Source: Culex pipiens pallens
Taxonomy: Eukaryota; Arthropoda; Insecta; Diptera; Culicidae
Assembly: GCF_016801865.2 (NCBI RefSeq)
Contig: NC_068937.1
Location: 110,402,664 to 110,466,663 of the forward strand
Direction of reading: 5' to 3'
Length of the DNA stretch: 64,000 nucleotides
The position numbers and the translations under genes are program-made. This document shows, one piece after another, positions 1 through 12,215 of this stretch (its first letter is position 1; every line of letters starts with the position of its first letter). The notes beneath the pieces are model-generated. The model was not told the DNA's origin. It saw nothing but the letters and a program-made list of their open reading frames with translations, and did no database searches.

Positions 1-700
1 AAGTCGGGATAACCAATTACTTTGAAAAATAAGTCAATCGACAGATTATTGAATTTTGGTGAATTATTTTTCAATCTTGTTATTTTTCAGAAGCTTCAAG
101 AACTTCAAGCATAAGCCGTTCATCAATGACAATTGTATTCGATGTGGTGAAGAATATCACTAAAAACAACATGGAATCATCAGGTGAGTAGATTTGGCTT
201 TTGCATATGGATAATTACCGTTTTTCACTAACTGCAATTGCTGCACAAAAAAATGGCATGCAAATACAAAAATTTGGTATTACTTGGGCAAATAACAACG
301 ACCAAAATGTGCCCTTGGTTTCCCAGTAATAGATGGTAAAATACCATGAAATCATAACAAAATCATGTATCTGGAAGATAACAGGAAAACCAAAATCTGA
401 TTTTCCAAGGGCGCGAGAATACTTAAAAATAAAACCATGACAATACCAAGTTTTGGTATTCAAGCAATGTTCAAAAATCAAGAAGACCTCAACTTGGTAT
501 TGAAATGGTTTTATTTTGAGGTATTATTTTACCCTTGGAATAACATGGTTTGGTATTGTTGTCCCCTTCCACATACAAGACTTTGGTATGATTTCATGGT
601 ATTTTACCATCTATTACTGGGCAACCAAGGCCACATTTTGATCCCAGTCGAAATGTAGTATTCCCGTGTTATTTACCCCTGCTCGGGTAAGCAAAATAAA
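1..700. repeat. Copy 1 of a 0.7-kb direct duplication (exon-like segment plus foldback MITE)
   Basis: This segment is closely similar to 6142-6820. It begins with an exon-like piece: a polypyrimidine tract and AG near 90, a short open frame with a C-x2-C pattern (residues NCIRCGEEYH) ending in TAA, and a GGTGAGTAG donor-like site near 184. The rest (about 210-695) is an inverted repeat rich in TTTGGTATT/AATACCAAA motifs and ends in TTATTTACCCCTGCTCGG. Short ORFs here sit on the inverted repeat arms and are not genes. The exon-like piece is not assigned to any gene. Confidence 0.6.
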
Positions 701-1730
701 CACAGTTTTCCTAGTATTGTTTTCAACATCATCATTTTCAATTAATGTAAAGTAACGTTTACGTTGCGCCTGATCATTTTGTTTGTTTGATTACTTTTCC
801 AGGCAGCTTGAAGTGCAATGTGAAATAATGATGGTTAATTTCTGAGTAATTTTAATTATCCAACAAATCAGATAAAAAGTTTTTCATTTCGGTGCCATTC
901 GTAAATCACGTGGACATTGTTTGGGAATTTCAGCTCTCCTTCCTTATTGGTTATATCACTTTGTGAACGTTTTAAATTCAAAATAAAAAAAAAAACAATT
1001 AACGTAAACAGAGGAAAAAAAATAATTCAATGCCATCAACTGGCATCATGAGGAACATTAAGTTGAAAAACAAAAATCTTTCATCATTTTCAAATACAAT
1101 ACCGACAGCAGAGAGAAATTGCCTTGAGACTCATTGTCAACCCTACTGTCAGTACTTAAAATCTGCATCAAAAATTACTAAAATACAAAAACTGACGAGT
1201 CAAGGATTAGTCAAGCTTCAAGGATTCCTTAGAAGACCCTGCGGTGCTGTCTACTCTCTAGAAACCACTTTGCCGATTTGTCTGTCTGCAGCGCGGTTCA
1301 CCGCCTCTTGGTGACCCAGGAAAAACGCCACATCCACTTTTGCTGCATGTTCCAGGCAAACTCACCGTCGTCGTTGTCGTCGTAGATGGTGGAAACAAGG
1401 AAAATGTGCACGGTGGAAAAATTAAACTCAAACAAGTTGCTTCCTGCTGTACCGCACTCAAACCTCCAAATTGAAACAGGAAAAAACCAAGCATAAAGAC
1501 GACGCCACGGTTCGTGACACCGTCTGATAATATCGATATAAATGCATGAAGGAATAAATTGATATGATATTTTCTTGATCTTTCCATGCTATAAAACGGA
1601 GCTTTATTCGGTCGCAGGTTGATTAGTTTTCACAAGCTGCTGTAATTTTGCTGTGCTATGACGAAGACTGAAACTGGAGGCATTTTGCGATATAAGCTGC
1701 AGTAAGAAGAATTTTCTATTTGGGTAATTC
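701..1730. other. Intergenic, nothing recognised
   Basis: No convincing coding or RNA gene is seen. There is a short GTCGTCGTTGTCGTCG-like simple repeat near 1368-1384. Small ORFs lack codon structure or family motifs. Confidence 0.4.
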
Positions 1731-3075
1731 TCTACCAACTCACACGAAATCGGGAAGAGTTGCCCCGACCCCTCTTCGATTTGCTTGAAACTTTGTCCTA
1801 AGGGGTAACTTTTGTCCCTGATCACGAATCCGAGGTCCGTTTTTTGATATCTCGTGACGGAGGGGCGGTACGACCCCTTCCATTTTTGAACATGCGAAAA
1901 AAGAGGTGTTTTTCAATAATTTGCAGCCTGAAACGGTGATGAGATAGAAATTTGGTGTCAAAGGGACTTTTATGTAAAATTAGACGCCCGATTTGATGGC
2001 GTACTCAGAATTCCGAAAAAACGTATTTTTCATCGAAAAAAACACTAAAAAAGTTTTAAAAATTCTCCCATTTTCCGTTACTCGACTGTAAAAAATTTTG
2101 GAACATGTCATTTTATGGGAAATTTAATGTACATTTCGAATCTACATTGACCCAGAAGGGTCATTTTTTCATTTAGAACAAAATTTTTCATTTTAAAATT
2201 TCGTGTTTTTTCTAACTTTGCAGGGTTATTTTTTAGAGTGTAACAATGTTCTACAAAGTTGTAGAGCAGACAATTACAAAAATTTTGATATATAGACATA
2301 AGGGGTTTGCGTGTAAACATCACGAGTTATCGCGATTTTACGAAAAAAAAGTTTTGAAAAAGTTACTTTTTGCGTTTCTCTTTGTTTCGTCGTCCGTGTC
2401 TGTCGCGGGTGACCATGAACGGCCATGATCGACGACGACCAACTTTTTCAAAACTTTTTTTTCGTAAAATCGCGATAACTCGTGATGTTTATAAGCAAAC
2501 CCCTTATGTCTACATATCAAAATTTTTGTAATTGTCTGCTCTACAACTTTGTAGAACATTGTTACACTCTAAAAAATAACCCTGCAAAGTTAGAAAAAAC
2601 ACGAAATTTTAAAATGAAAAATTTTGTTCTAAATGAAAAAATGACCCTTCTGGGTCAATGTAGATTCGAAAAGTACATTAAATTTCCCATAAAATGACAT
2701 GTTCCAAATATTTTTACAGTCGAGTAACGGAAAATGGGAGAATTTTTAAAACTTTTTTAGTGTTTTTTTCGATGAAAAATACGTTTTTTCGGAATTCTGA
2801 GTACGCCATCAAATCGGGCGTCTAATTTTACATAAAAGTTCCTTTGACACCAAATTTCTATCTCATCACCGTTTCAGGCTGCAAATTATTGAAAAACACC
2901 TCTTTTTTCGCATGTTCAAAAATGGAAGGGGTCGTACCGCCCCTCCGTCACGAGGTATCAAAAAACGGACCTCGGATTCGTGATCAGGGACAAAAGTTAC
3001 CCCTTAGGACAAAGTTTCACGCAAATCGAAGAGGGGTCGGGGCAACTGCTGTGTGAGTTGGCGGAGAATTACCCA
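1731..3075. mobile_element. Foldback element, family A, complete copy (1.35 kb)
   Basis: The two halves are near-identical inverted repeats. The left arm runs about 1731-2366 and the right arm about 2441-3075, with a spacer of about 75 bp holding GGGTGACCATGAACGGCCAT. The ends are TGGGTAATTCTC and its complement. There is no transposase ORF; the small mirrored ORFs (71-73 aa) on both strands are a product of the symmetry. The target duplication is unclear (TT or ATTT). Related, left-truncated copies lie at about 25290-26125 and 38816-40012. A transcript of this DNA would form a very long hairpin. Confidence 0.85.
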
Positions 3076-4549
3076 TTTGTTTTGTAGTACTGGTCCTTCC
3101 ATGGAATCTCGTTCTTCCCTCTTGGAAGTCAAACAGTTGTAAATCTAATCAAATACTATGCTGTCAAAATATTTGCAAGGCAAGTCAAAGATTAACAAAA
3201 AGGAATAATTTTCTGTAAATTAGATCGATAACTTATTGAATCATCCAATTCAAAATTTTTCTACAAAATTTACATGCAAAAAAACGGCACTGAAGCTTCT
3301 TGAAATCCCCTTAATACAACATTACTTTTCCCATAAGTAATCCTCAAATTTGCTTATTTTTTCCACACTAACACAGAGAATAGTCGAATCTGTAGAAGTA
3401 GTTTCACAACCTACGGACTAAAGCCAACCAAATGCCAGTAGTCTACAATCTGCCCGCTTTCCCTAACTGCTACTATTCCACCCCGTCGTAGTCCTGTCGC
3501 ACCGTTTGGTCTCGGTGACCGTCTGGTGGAATAAATTTTTGCTTCTGCCGGCCAATAACAGGAATGGCCAACCATGCAACGCCACCAGAAGATGATAAAA
3601 ATTCAACAAGCTTTACATTCTACGAGACCATGATACTGCCCGGGGGTCCAGCTTATGTCTGGTTCAAGGCAATCCAGGAATTTGTACACCACATCAAAGA
3701 GGGATTCCACGGGATTGCCGGGTCTGGAATCTGAGCTTCAAAATTGCACAAAAAATGCAAGACATATGCAAAAGACTGTCATGTAATCTAGAATGCAACT
3801 CGAAAGGAGCATGCATTTTTCTACGGTAGCTCAGTACTTTAATACAACTTCAATGTTGAATTGAAGCACATTAAATTCAGTGACCGTACAATGTTTAACT
3901 AAGAGATACACTATCCAAAATAAAGCAAATAATCCATCTCATGACCCACAGCCAAATTCGAGTAACAAACATTTCAAACATGATTGATTTGCTCATGTTT
4001 TCGTAATGAGTAAATTACCCAAGAGCGACAGTATACCAGTCGGATAAAATAAACAAATAAATAAACATTTTCTGACTGACCAGCAGCAGTTGTTCAAACA
4101 GAAAAACCACAGCCCTCACTCCACACCCCGGCATCGATCAAAGACAATGAGGCGTAAAATAATGAAATTACAATCCAGAACCGTCACATGTCCACGGCGT
4201 GGAACATGGCAGGTGCCCCAAACTGGACGGTAACGTCATGGGCCCTCGGAATCGAAATGGTCAATTTACATCAGCCAAACGTCACGTCACGTCAGTCAAC
4301 TCGCGGTGGCATTCGAATGACTCTCCTCTACTGGTACGGACAGAAGCTAGGCTGTCCTGCGAAACGATGCGAGTTCCCTCAGTTTGAATCATTTTCTGTT
4401 TCCTGAATATGCATTCCAATTTTTCTTAAAAAAATAATATTTCGGCATGGTTTAAATAATAAAATCCAACCCATGTTTTAGTTGGCATTTGAACCAACAA
4501 AAGTGGTTTTAAAAAATCAGTTATCGGACGTTTTTGTAAACACAAATCA
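3076..4549. other. Intergenic, nothing recognised
   Basis: No gene or repeat boundary is seen. A cluster of CGTCACGTCACGTCAGTCAA near 4280 resembles overlapping CRE half-sites, but no promoter or transcript follows. Confidence 0.35.
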
Positions 4550-5230
4550 CATTTGTCATACATTTTAAGATCGTCGTTATCGTGATATATTGTCCCACGT
4601 GCATTTCGGGTCAAATTGAGTAAAGAGCGCCATTTGATGAAGCTCATAATGCCTCACCTTATGACCTTCACAGATCCCCAAAATTCTGAGATTTTAATTA
4701 AAACCGAATAAACTCCGTGCATTGTTGTCACTTTTCATATGAAAGAAGTTTCAATCTTGTCGTGCTATCTTGACACACCTTGAAAATTGCTGTAAGAGCC
4801 ACAACTGGCCAAAAGGACACGTACAAGCCCGACTATCGTACACATTTTTATTTATAACTCGGCAACCAAATTCAACCAAACTTCGTAGCATTGGACAAAA
4901 TGGTTTTTCGTGCTCTATTTTTTGTGTTTTCCAGGTCAAACATTGAAATGCGTTTTTCTCGGAACGTCAAAAAGCTACGAGCGACAAGATTGCAAGACAG
5001 CGTTGAGTTGACATACTTTTAAATGACAAATCAATTTCTCGATTTGAACGTCAATAACAATTCTAAAAATGGTGGGGTCGAAAAATCAGGATTATAAGAT
5101 ATCATCTTGTCGTGCTGTATTGTCGCACGTCGATTTTTTATAATTCGAGAAAAACGCGTTTTAATGCAACTTAGCTCGACCAGATCGGATCTTCTTTCAT
5201 CTGTGGAGTTACAAGATTGCACTGGGGTTT
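4550..5230. repeat. Dispersed repeat with recurring TCTTGTCGTGCTATCTTGTC motif
   Basis: This stretch aligns by eye with 9190-9690: both carry the same order of blocks, including ATATGAAAGAAGT, CTTGTCGTGCTATCTTG, CAACTGGCC and AAACGCGTTTTTCTCGGAAC-like text. The block around 11800-12030 is a weaker relative. No ORF is preserved. It is probably an old non-coding transposon relic. Confidence 0.6.
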
Positions 5231-5569
5231 TACGGATTTGATTGAATATCTCAGGTTTGAAATCGAATTTTGTGGATGCTTGAAGGTCACAGAGTAAAGC
5301 TTTGAAAGTTCCCTAAAATTCCATTCATAACTAAGTTCAGCCCAAAATTTACAAGTTGAAAAATAGATGCTTCAGTGGCCAAAGTGCCTAAAAAATTACA
5401 TTTTTCGAAAAAGCTGCTGTTACGTCCATTTATGCTCATATATGAGATTTGAGCTCAGTAGGTCCACCAGAAAAAGCCCCTGAATGCCCGCCAAAAAGTC
5501 ATTTTTGTTACTAGATATATAGATACACAGATATATGAAAAAGACAAAAGTGTTTAATTTCTTTTCAAC
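5231..5569. other. Intergenic, nothing recognised
   Basis: AT-rich sequence without ORFs, RNA signals or repeat ends that I can recognise. Confidence 0.35.
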
Positions 5570-5890
5570 CCGAGCATGGGTAAATAACAAGGGAAATGCG
5601 TAATAATACCTTTCTCTGGTATCAATGCCAAATTTTGGTATTCCTGGACCCTTTAAAATTTGTCTTAAGGATTATGCAAGAGCAAAATGTAGTATCATAC
5701 CAATTGAAGGATTATGCAAGAGCAAAATGTAGTATCATACCAATTGAAGGTATTGTTTTGATATTGCAAAATTGCAGAATTTGTCAATGGTTGAACACCA
5801 CATTTTGGTATTCTTTTGGTATAACCGTATTTTATCAAATTCCTCTGAAACTATGCGAAAATTTTTACCAATTTTGACAAAACAATTAAT
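5570..5890. mobile_element. Partial copy of the GGTATT-rich MITE, with a 40-bp tandem duplication
   Basis: It starts CCCGAGCATGGGTAAATAAC, the same end (inverted) as closes the elements near 695 and 6818, and carries the same GGTATT motifs. A 40-bp unit is perfectly duplicated head to tail (5667-5706 and 5707-5746). The opposite terminus is not found, so this is a truncated or rearranged copy. Two decayed tandem units of about 150-180 bp continue to about 6140. Confidence 0.6.
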
Positions 5891-6141
5891 TTTGCACTAA
5901 AACGATGTCTCAAAGCGAAATTGTGGAAAAATTTTGAAATTGTGGAAAATTTTCTAAGTCAGGATGCCACATTTTGGTATTGAAAGGTTTCATCAAATTC
6001 CTCTGAAACTATGGGAATTTTTTTTATAAATTTGACGAGATAATTAATTTTTAATTGACTTGAAACCCAAAAATGTTAAAGCTGATTTTCATATTTTTTT
6101 GATATACCCACTAAGATTTTTTTTAAAACGTTGAAATTTCT

Positions 6142-6820
6142 CTAAGTCGGGTAACCAAATGCTTTGAAAAGCGAGTTAATCAACAGATTAACAGAATCAA
6201 CATAATCTTCAAGAACTTCAAGCACAGGCCGTTCATCAATGACAAATGAATTCGATGTGGTGAAGAATATCACTAACAACAACATGGAATCATCAGGTGA
6301 GTAGATTTGGCTGTTGCATATGGATCATTTCCGTTTTTTCACTAACTGCAACTGCTGCACTAAAAATGGTATGAAAATACCAAATTTTGGTATTACTTAT
6401 GCAAATACCAGCGACCAAAATGTGCCTTTGGTTGCCCAATAATAGATGGTAAAATACCATGAAATCAAACCAAAATCATGTATGTGGAAGACCACAGGAA
6501 TACCAAAACCTGATTTTCCAAGGGCGCGGGAATACCCAAAAATAAATCCATGGCAATACCAAGTTTTGGTATTCAAGCAATGTTCAAAAATCCAGAAGAC
6601 CTCAACTTGGTATTGAAATGGTTTTATTTTGAGGTATTATTTTACCCTTGGAATAACATGGTTTGGTATTGTTGTGCTCTTCCACATACAAGACTTTGGT
6701 ATGATTTCATGGTATTTTACCATCTATTACTGGGCAACCAAGGGCACATTTTGGTACCTGTTATTTGCCCAAGTAATACCAAAATTTGGTATTCCCGTGT
6801 TATTTACCCCTGCTCGGGAA
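6142..6820. repeat. Copy 2 of the 0.7-kb direct duplication
   Basis: Same order as 1-700: the AAGTCGGGTAACCAA start, the exon-like piece with TTCAAGAACTTCAAGCAC, the GGTGAGTAG donor-like site near 6298, then the foldback MITE ending TTTACCCCTGCTCGG. Here the short frame seen in copy 1 meets a TGA early, so any coding role is lost in this copy. The two copies frame about 5.4 kb that includes the family A foldback. Confidence 0.65.
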
Positions 6821-7004
6821 GCACGAAGCCCCAGAAGCTAGCCTAAAAATAATAGTTCATTTGATTATGGTTTAGTGAGTCCATTTGTGAACTTGCAATG
6901 GAATTTTAATCAATTTGATTTATTTATTATTCGGTTTTTATCTCTTCTTCAAGAAAGTTTTCCAACACCAGATGAAATTTTTGCATCTTAAAGATTTGTT
7001 ATAG

Positions 7005-7197
7005 GTATTGATCCGGGGAACAACTTTGTAGAACATCGCAAAGCGCTAGGAATTGATCCCGAAAAGATACAGGTTAATTTTGTGAGCAAGTTTTCAAATT
7101 TTTCCTAAAAAATAGGCTTTAAAAAAGATCCTATACCTTTTGGGAATCAAAGCTAGCGCTTTGCAATATTCTACAAAATTGATCCCCGGATCAAATC
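7005..7197. repeat. Short inverted repeat (about 75-bp arms)
   Basis: Left arm GATCCGGGGAACAACTTTGT (from 7010) is mirrored by the right arm ending TTGATCCCCGGATC at 7192, with AAAGCGCTAG / CTAGCGCTTT in the inner part. The spacer is about 30-40 bp. No ORF. Probably a MITE relic; the target duplication is not clear. Confidence 0.6.
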
Positions 7198-7542
7198 CAA
7201 TAAAAAACATAAGAATAGGAAAATTTTACAGGGTTTTGGGAAACTTTGTCTATGAAGATGTAAAAAGTGATTGATTAAAGTTCCATACTAACTTAAGGTC
7301 AAAACTTGACCTACTAAAGGATGTATTAGACTACGCCAAAAAAACAAACAAAATAGATTCTGGGGCCATAGTACTTGAAAATTCCGGTTGATACGCTCAA
7401 AACACTTTTGTATTTTTTCCTATATACATGAACCATGCTACTGTATACCCTTTTTAATCCATTATGTGATTTTGTTTTGATCAAACACAACTTAGTAAGC
7501 AACATAATTTTAACAAGTTTTAACAAACTAATTATTTGTGTG

Positions 7543-7859
7543 ACCGAGTCACGTAGTCTAGTGGTAACGCTTCCGCCTCGCAAGCGGTAGATCAGGGTTC
7601 AAAACCTGGCGCGGACCAACACAACTGGTGTTCGTTTCTCTACTGGATTCGATTGCTTAGTAAAGGGAAGGTAGTGTATCGTCACAAGCTGGACCTTATC
7701 AACGACACCTTAGGAAGGTGACCTATGGAATGTTAACATTAACCTTCACATGTTAACATGAGTTGAGTTAAAAACTGCCACTGAATCCGCTTTGTAAATG
7801 CCGGCCCCGATACTCTTCAAGGGAGTTCCCCTCAGGAACTGGGAAAGATTTACTTACTT
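7543..7859 (+). mobile_element. tRNA-derived SINE, full copy with 14-bp target duplication
   Basis: The head is tRNA-like: an A-box-like TAGTCTAGTGGTAACGC, an anticodon stem CCGC/GCGG around loop CTCGCAA, and a B-box-like GGGTTCAAAACC, followed by a 240-bp unrelated body. The perfect direct repeat TAATTATTTGTGTG flanks it at 7529-7542 and 7860-7873, which fixes the ends and shows retroposition. Because the tRNA-like unit continues into a SINE body, I do not call a functional tRNA gene. A split copy of the same family occupies 53295-53457 plus 62468-62550 on the minus strand. Confidence 0.85.
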
Positions 7860-7873
7860 TAATTATTTGTGTG

Positions 7874-8296
7874 TGCTTTATCAAGCAAACCAAGCACCAG
7901 GAGGAGCACAGACAAACTTTTAAAATTACAGAGCGTTCAGAATTTGACGCCAGCAACAATTTTGGATATTCGGCAACTCTCACCTCCAGACAGGCATACA
8001 CAATACATGTACTCATAATCATACAAACACTCCAGAGCAGCAACAGCACATCCGGACCAATCAGGTGCTCCGGACGAAATCAGTGAAAGTGTGTGTTCCC
8101 TTCGCATTCGTGAATGTTTGTGAGAAAGAAGTTGTTGCCTCTGGCGAAAAAAACGTGGTTTCAAATGGAAAAACTTTTCCGTTCCAGCAAACAGGACGAA
8201 CGAAAAATTTCATTCTGTTGTTGCCGGCTGATGTAGTCCCTCCTCTATTGAAAGGTGGGAAAATTGTGTGAAAGTATGTGAGCGTGTGTGTTTGTG
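7874..8296. other. Intergenic, nothing recognised
   Basis: Slightly less AT-rich than its surroundings. ORFs of 68-93 aa overlap on both strands without family motifs or splice structure. Confidence 0.35.
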
Positions 8297-8490
8297 CACA
8301 GTAAAAAAATGTGTAAATTTGGAAGCTGTAATATTACTTCGAATATTACTTCTTTCATGGTGTAATTTTACCTCAATTTAGACTGAAAAAGTGACATTAC
8401 ACCAGAAAAGTGGTAAAATTACACCTTTTTCTGACATAAAAGATGTACCGCTTCCCAGATGTAATATTACCATGATTTTTTTTTACTGTG
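8297..8490. mobile_element. MITE with CACAGTAAAAAAAT ends
   Basis: A 194-bp non-coding element with inverted ends CACAGTAAAAAAAT and ATTTTTTTTTACTGTG and internal inverted blocks such as GTAATATTAC and GTGTAATTTTAC / GTAAAATTACAC. It is flanked by GTG/TGTG-rich DNA, so the target duplication is ambiguous. Confidence 0.7.
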
Positions 8491-9189
8491 TGTGTATGAG
8501 TGGGAATGGAAAGTATGAATATTGCACGCGCAGTACAGCTCACCAGCGTTAAACAAGACAAACTTGTTCCGGAAAATAACTCATGTTGGCTGTTTGTTGT
8601 GAAGTTTCCGATTGTCCCAAAGAGTGATGTTGGTGTGTGCTTGGTTTAATATTGTGTATTTTGGAGCAGTGATGTGTGGGTTAAAACTTGTCCGCATGAA
8701 ATGAAACACTGTTTGAGAGAAAATTGAATGGGGAAAAACATGATGATAATTATAAAAGACGATTAAAATTTCATAATGTACTTTGATGAAACAAAGCAAA
8801 CATATTGGCTCTTATGTTTATTGCTGTGTAAAATTACAAAAGAACTAAGACTGTTCAATTTTATTAAACTAAAAAACAAACTGGTATCTCCTCTTTAAAG
8901 TCTATCGTTCCAGTAAACTTCTCGTCCATAAACAATCCACCCAAGTGCAACTACATAGGGCAAACATACAACTGTTGGCTATTTCCGTTGGTAAACAACA
9001 AGAATCGCCCACTACCTCCCCACACTGAAAAAGGACTTCCACCATGGTGCACTGAACCGTGCAATCGCAATGCTAATTGAAATGTAATGGAGTTTCTTCC
9101 AGTTTGTTGATGGTGCTAGTTTGACAAATCAGGATGAAGTTAGGGGGTGGCAACTAGAAGTGCCACATTTTGGTGCATGAACCATTTCG

Positions 9190-9690
9190 TCGCCGTCGTG
9201 CTAACTTGTCACACGTGCATTTTGGGTCAAATTGAGTTTAGAATGCCATTTTGTGCAACTCACAATGCAATACCTTTTGACCTTCACAGATCTCAAAATT
9301 CGATTTCAATCCTGAGATAAAAACCGAAAAAACTCCGTGCATTGTTGTCGCTCTTCATATGAAAGAAGTGTCAATCTTGTCGTGCTATCTTGTCACTGCC
9401 TGAAAATTGATGCAAGTGCGACAACTGGCCAAAGGGTTTTCAGGTCAGAACGCGTTTGACGCACGTACAAGTTAGACTACCGTAAACATTTGTAATTATA
9501 ACTCGGGACTCCAGCAACCAACTTCAACCAATCTTCGAGACAATGCACAGAAAGGTCAGCCAAACAAAACGTTTACATTGCGTGCTCTAGTTTTTTTTTT
9601 TATTCAAGGTCAAACATTAAAACGCGTTTTTCTCGGAACATCGAAATGGCGGGTGCGACAAGATAGCACGACGACGTCGATTTCTTAACG
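9190..9690. repeat. Second copy of the TCTTGTCGTGCTATCTTGTC repeat
   Basis: Same block order as 4550-5230, with about 80% similarity by eye in the best parts. No coding potential. The flanks 8491-9189 and 9691-10217 show nothing I can name. Confidence 0.6.
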
Positions 9691-10217
9691 GAAAATCTAA
9701 TTTCATAATTTTATTTGTTTAAATTCTGACAAGCTTTTGGAAAATCATGAAACCAATTTTTTTTTATAATTCAAACAAGTTGGAATAGTTTAAATTATTA
9801 AAAAAAATAAACAAAAGTAATTTTCCGTGCTTAAACTACATACTGTCGACAAGGAAACCTATTTTAGTTATGATGAGTGACTAACCAAAGTTGCATTATT
9901 CACACCAATTCGGACCGCTCAGACGAAAACTCGTCAGGATTATGGAAAAGTTTGTGGATTGGGCTTGAAGTTTATGATGGACATGTTGCTATCATAATTT
10001 GCTGTCCAAAGTTGATGATTTGGTTTAAAGCGAAAAAAATGGATGTGTTATAATGATGAAAATGATATCAAGTATTATTTAAAAAAAACGAGTTTATCAA
10101 ACCTATTAGAACCTTTTTTTTTTGCGTCTGTCTGAATTACCTGGAAGAAAAAAAAACAAAAAAGAATGAAAGGATGTAAGACTTTCTTACCGATCAAATT
10201 GATTCTAGACTAGTTTT

Positions 10218-10790
10218 GTGAAGTTTTTAAGGCCGATTAAAATATTTTTCAAAGTTTTTGTCCCCTGGCTCTGGCTGGGGTCGAGGGAGGGGGCAAAAAA
10301 ATTAAAAAATATAAATATTGAAATAACAAGCCATTGTTTCAACATTTCCATTAAAAAAAGTTTTAAAATGCATTTCACGCTAGTTCAGTTATTTTGCAAT
10401 CATAAGTTTAAAAAAAATGGTAATTTGACAAAAATAAAAATTTTAGCGAAAAAAAACCTTTCGCGATAGAGAACATCGAAAATTTTCAAAAATTCTACGG
10501 ATTTTTAAATTAACCCAAACATGCTGAAAAAGATTCTAAAGGCAGGGGAATACATTTTATATTGATTTCAGCTGATTGCACTTAAATTCCCATTGAAATT
10601 TTCAAGTTTCTTGAAAAAAAATGTTTTGCCCACTAAATTTTTGGGCCAAATTTGAAGGAAATGTGAACCAGCCTTATCAAGTTTTTTTGAAGAACATTTA
10701 AACAATCAAATTTATATACTTCAAACCATTTTACCGGAAGAATTCAAGGAAACCAATTTAACTACTTTGTTTAAATTTAATGAAAGCTCG
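10218..10790. repeat. Solo internal segment of the hAT-like family
   Basis: This matches 33225-33700 inside the hAT-like element: both carry AAATATAAATATTGAAATAA, CAAGCCAT-GTTTCAACATTT, ACTAGTTCAGT and AACATCGAAAATTTTC in order. Terminal repeats were not found here, so this is an end-less fragment. The 83-aa ORF inside it is low-complexity. Confidence 0.6.
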
Positions 10791-10799
10791 TTAAACATT

Positions 10800-12059
10800 C
10801 ACCCGCTACGCTGATTGAAACTAAACTGTTTGTAAAACGTGCACACATACACACTCACGTTACATGCATACTGAACGGAACTCATTGGCCAGGACGACAA
10901 CAGTGCTGGATTTACTGGAGCATGATCGGTAAAATTTTATTCAAATTTGAAAATGAACCAAATTTAAACAAACCAGGCTGGTAGGAAGAGTAAATTTGCT
11001 TGTTATTCATGGAAAATTTCGCATAGTTTGACTGCGTGCCACGAATGCATTGTTTGTTGTATTGATTGGCTCATAGACAAGTGTAGATTATTCTCATTTT
11101 ATTTTTATTTTTTCTAATTCTGATTTGCAAGATTTTTGTTTAAGTGTAATTCGAAAATAAAAAAAGAAACTGCAAATATTTATTGGTTCCAATGATTTTT
11201 TGATAGTTCAATTGTCTCTGACAGATGCAGCTTTTTGTGACCAGTTTGAAAATGATTGATTTCAATTGATTCCCACATGAACCTGCCCCACACGCTGTGG
11301 GCTTGTTTTTCATTTTTTATCCCTCTCAGCTGGATGCAACTACGCTTGAATGCAGTGGAACGGAATTAGTTGGGAACTAACGTTGTTAGAGGGATTCAAG
11401 GATGAAAAAAAGGTTTATGTGACATGAAAACACGTGTTCCAGAACGCGGGGTTCAACAACGTGCCAACTATTAATGGTCGCACACTCTTGTGGACGACCA
11501 GAGTAGCATAAAAAGGACGTAGCTTTTGTGCCATGAAAGTTGCAATGATAAATAAATTAAACTGATGGCACAACCAGCGGTTGGTGTGGACAGATCAGAA
11601 CATTTTTTTTGGTTTGCAAACCAATTTCAACATGATGCTGGAATGAGGAACTGAAATATTGATGGATTTTTAGTGTTTAGTTGACTCGATCGTTATATTT
11701 AAGTGTAATGTTTGATGTGCAGTACGAGATATTATTATTTTATAAATATTGGTAAAAAATAAAATTCAATAGCTGATGATAGTGGTTAGTGTTAGGGCTA
11801 TCTTGTCAAATGTTATTTTTTGACGTTTCTGGAGTGCGTAGTTCATTTTCCATGAATTTGGTTGAATTTCGATGCTGGAGTCTCGAGTAACAATCAAAAA
11901 TGTTAACGAAAGTCATGCATGCTTGAGTGTCAAACTGCATTTGACGAAAATTCTCTTTGGAAGCTTGTCACAATTGCTGCTTGTTTCAGTTTAGCTCAAA
12001 ATGCACGTGTAACGAAAAAGCTCGATATTCCAAAATTGTCAAACTGACGGACCCGATCC
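10800..12059. other. Intergenic, weak relic of the 4550-type repeat
   Basis: The stretch around 11800-12030 has motifs of the 4550/9190 family (ATCTTGTCAAATG, TCGAGTAACAA, AAATGCACGTGTAACG). No gene is recognised in the rest. Confidence 0.35.
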
Positions 12060-12215
12060 TGCAAAAATAGTAAATTATTTTTGTAAACTATTTTGTAGGC
12101 AATACTTTAGGGGATGAAAGAAAAATATATCGATAGCTCCCGTGGTTTTGAAAATACTCAATGTCTCGAACAAAAATCTGGGTGCAAAAGCTCTGGTTGA
12201 TGTGCACCGTCAAAT
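12060..12215 (-). repeat. Dispersed repeat related to 17335-17500
   Basis: On the minus strand it reads GCACATCAACCAGAGCTTTT, GAGACATT, GAGCTATCGATAT and CATCCCCTAAA, in the same order as the plus strand at 17335-17460. Non-coding. Confidence 0.6.

Noticed and set aside
2108..3056. Mirrored ORFs of 70-73 aa with the same protein text on both strands
   Set aside because: They are produced by the inverted repeat; the same text recurs in every family A copy, with changes that do not look protein-conserving.
4270..4300. CGTCACGTCACGTCAG as a CREB-type promoter
   Set aside because: No TATA box, initiator or downstream coding region supports a promoter.
7543..7620. Functional tRNA gene (anticodon CGC by loop)
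   Set aside because: The tRNA-like sequence is the head of a 317-bp unit with a perfect 14-bp target duplication and a second copy elsewhere, so it is a SINE.
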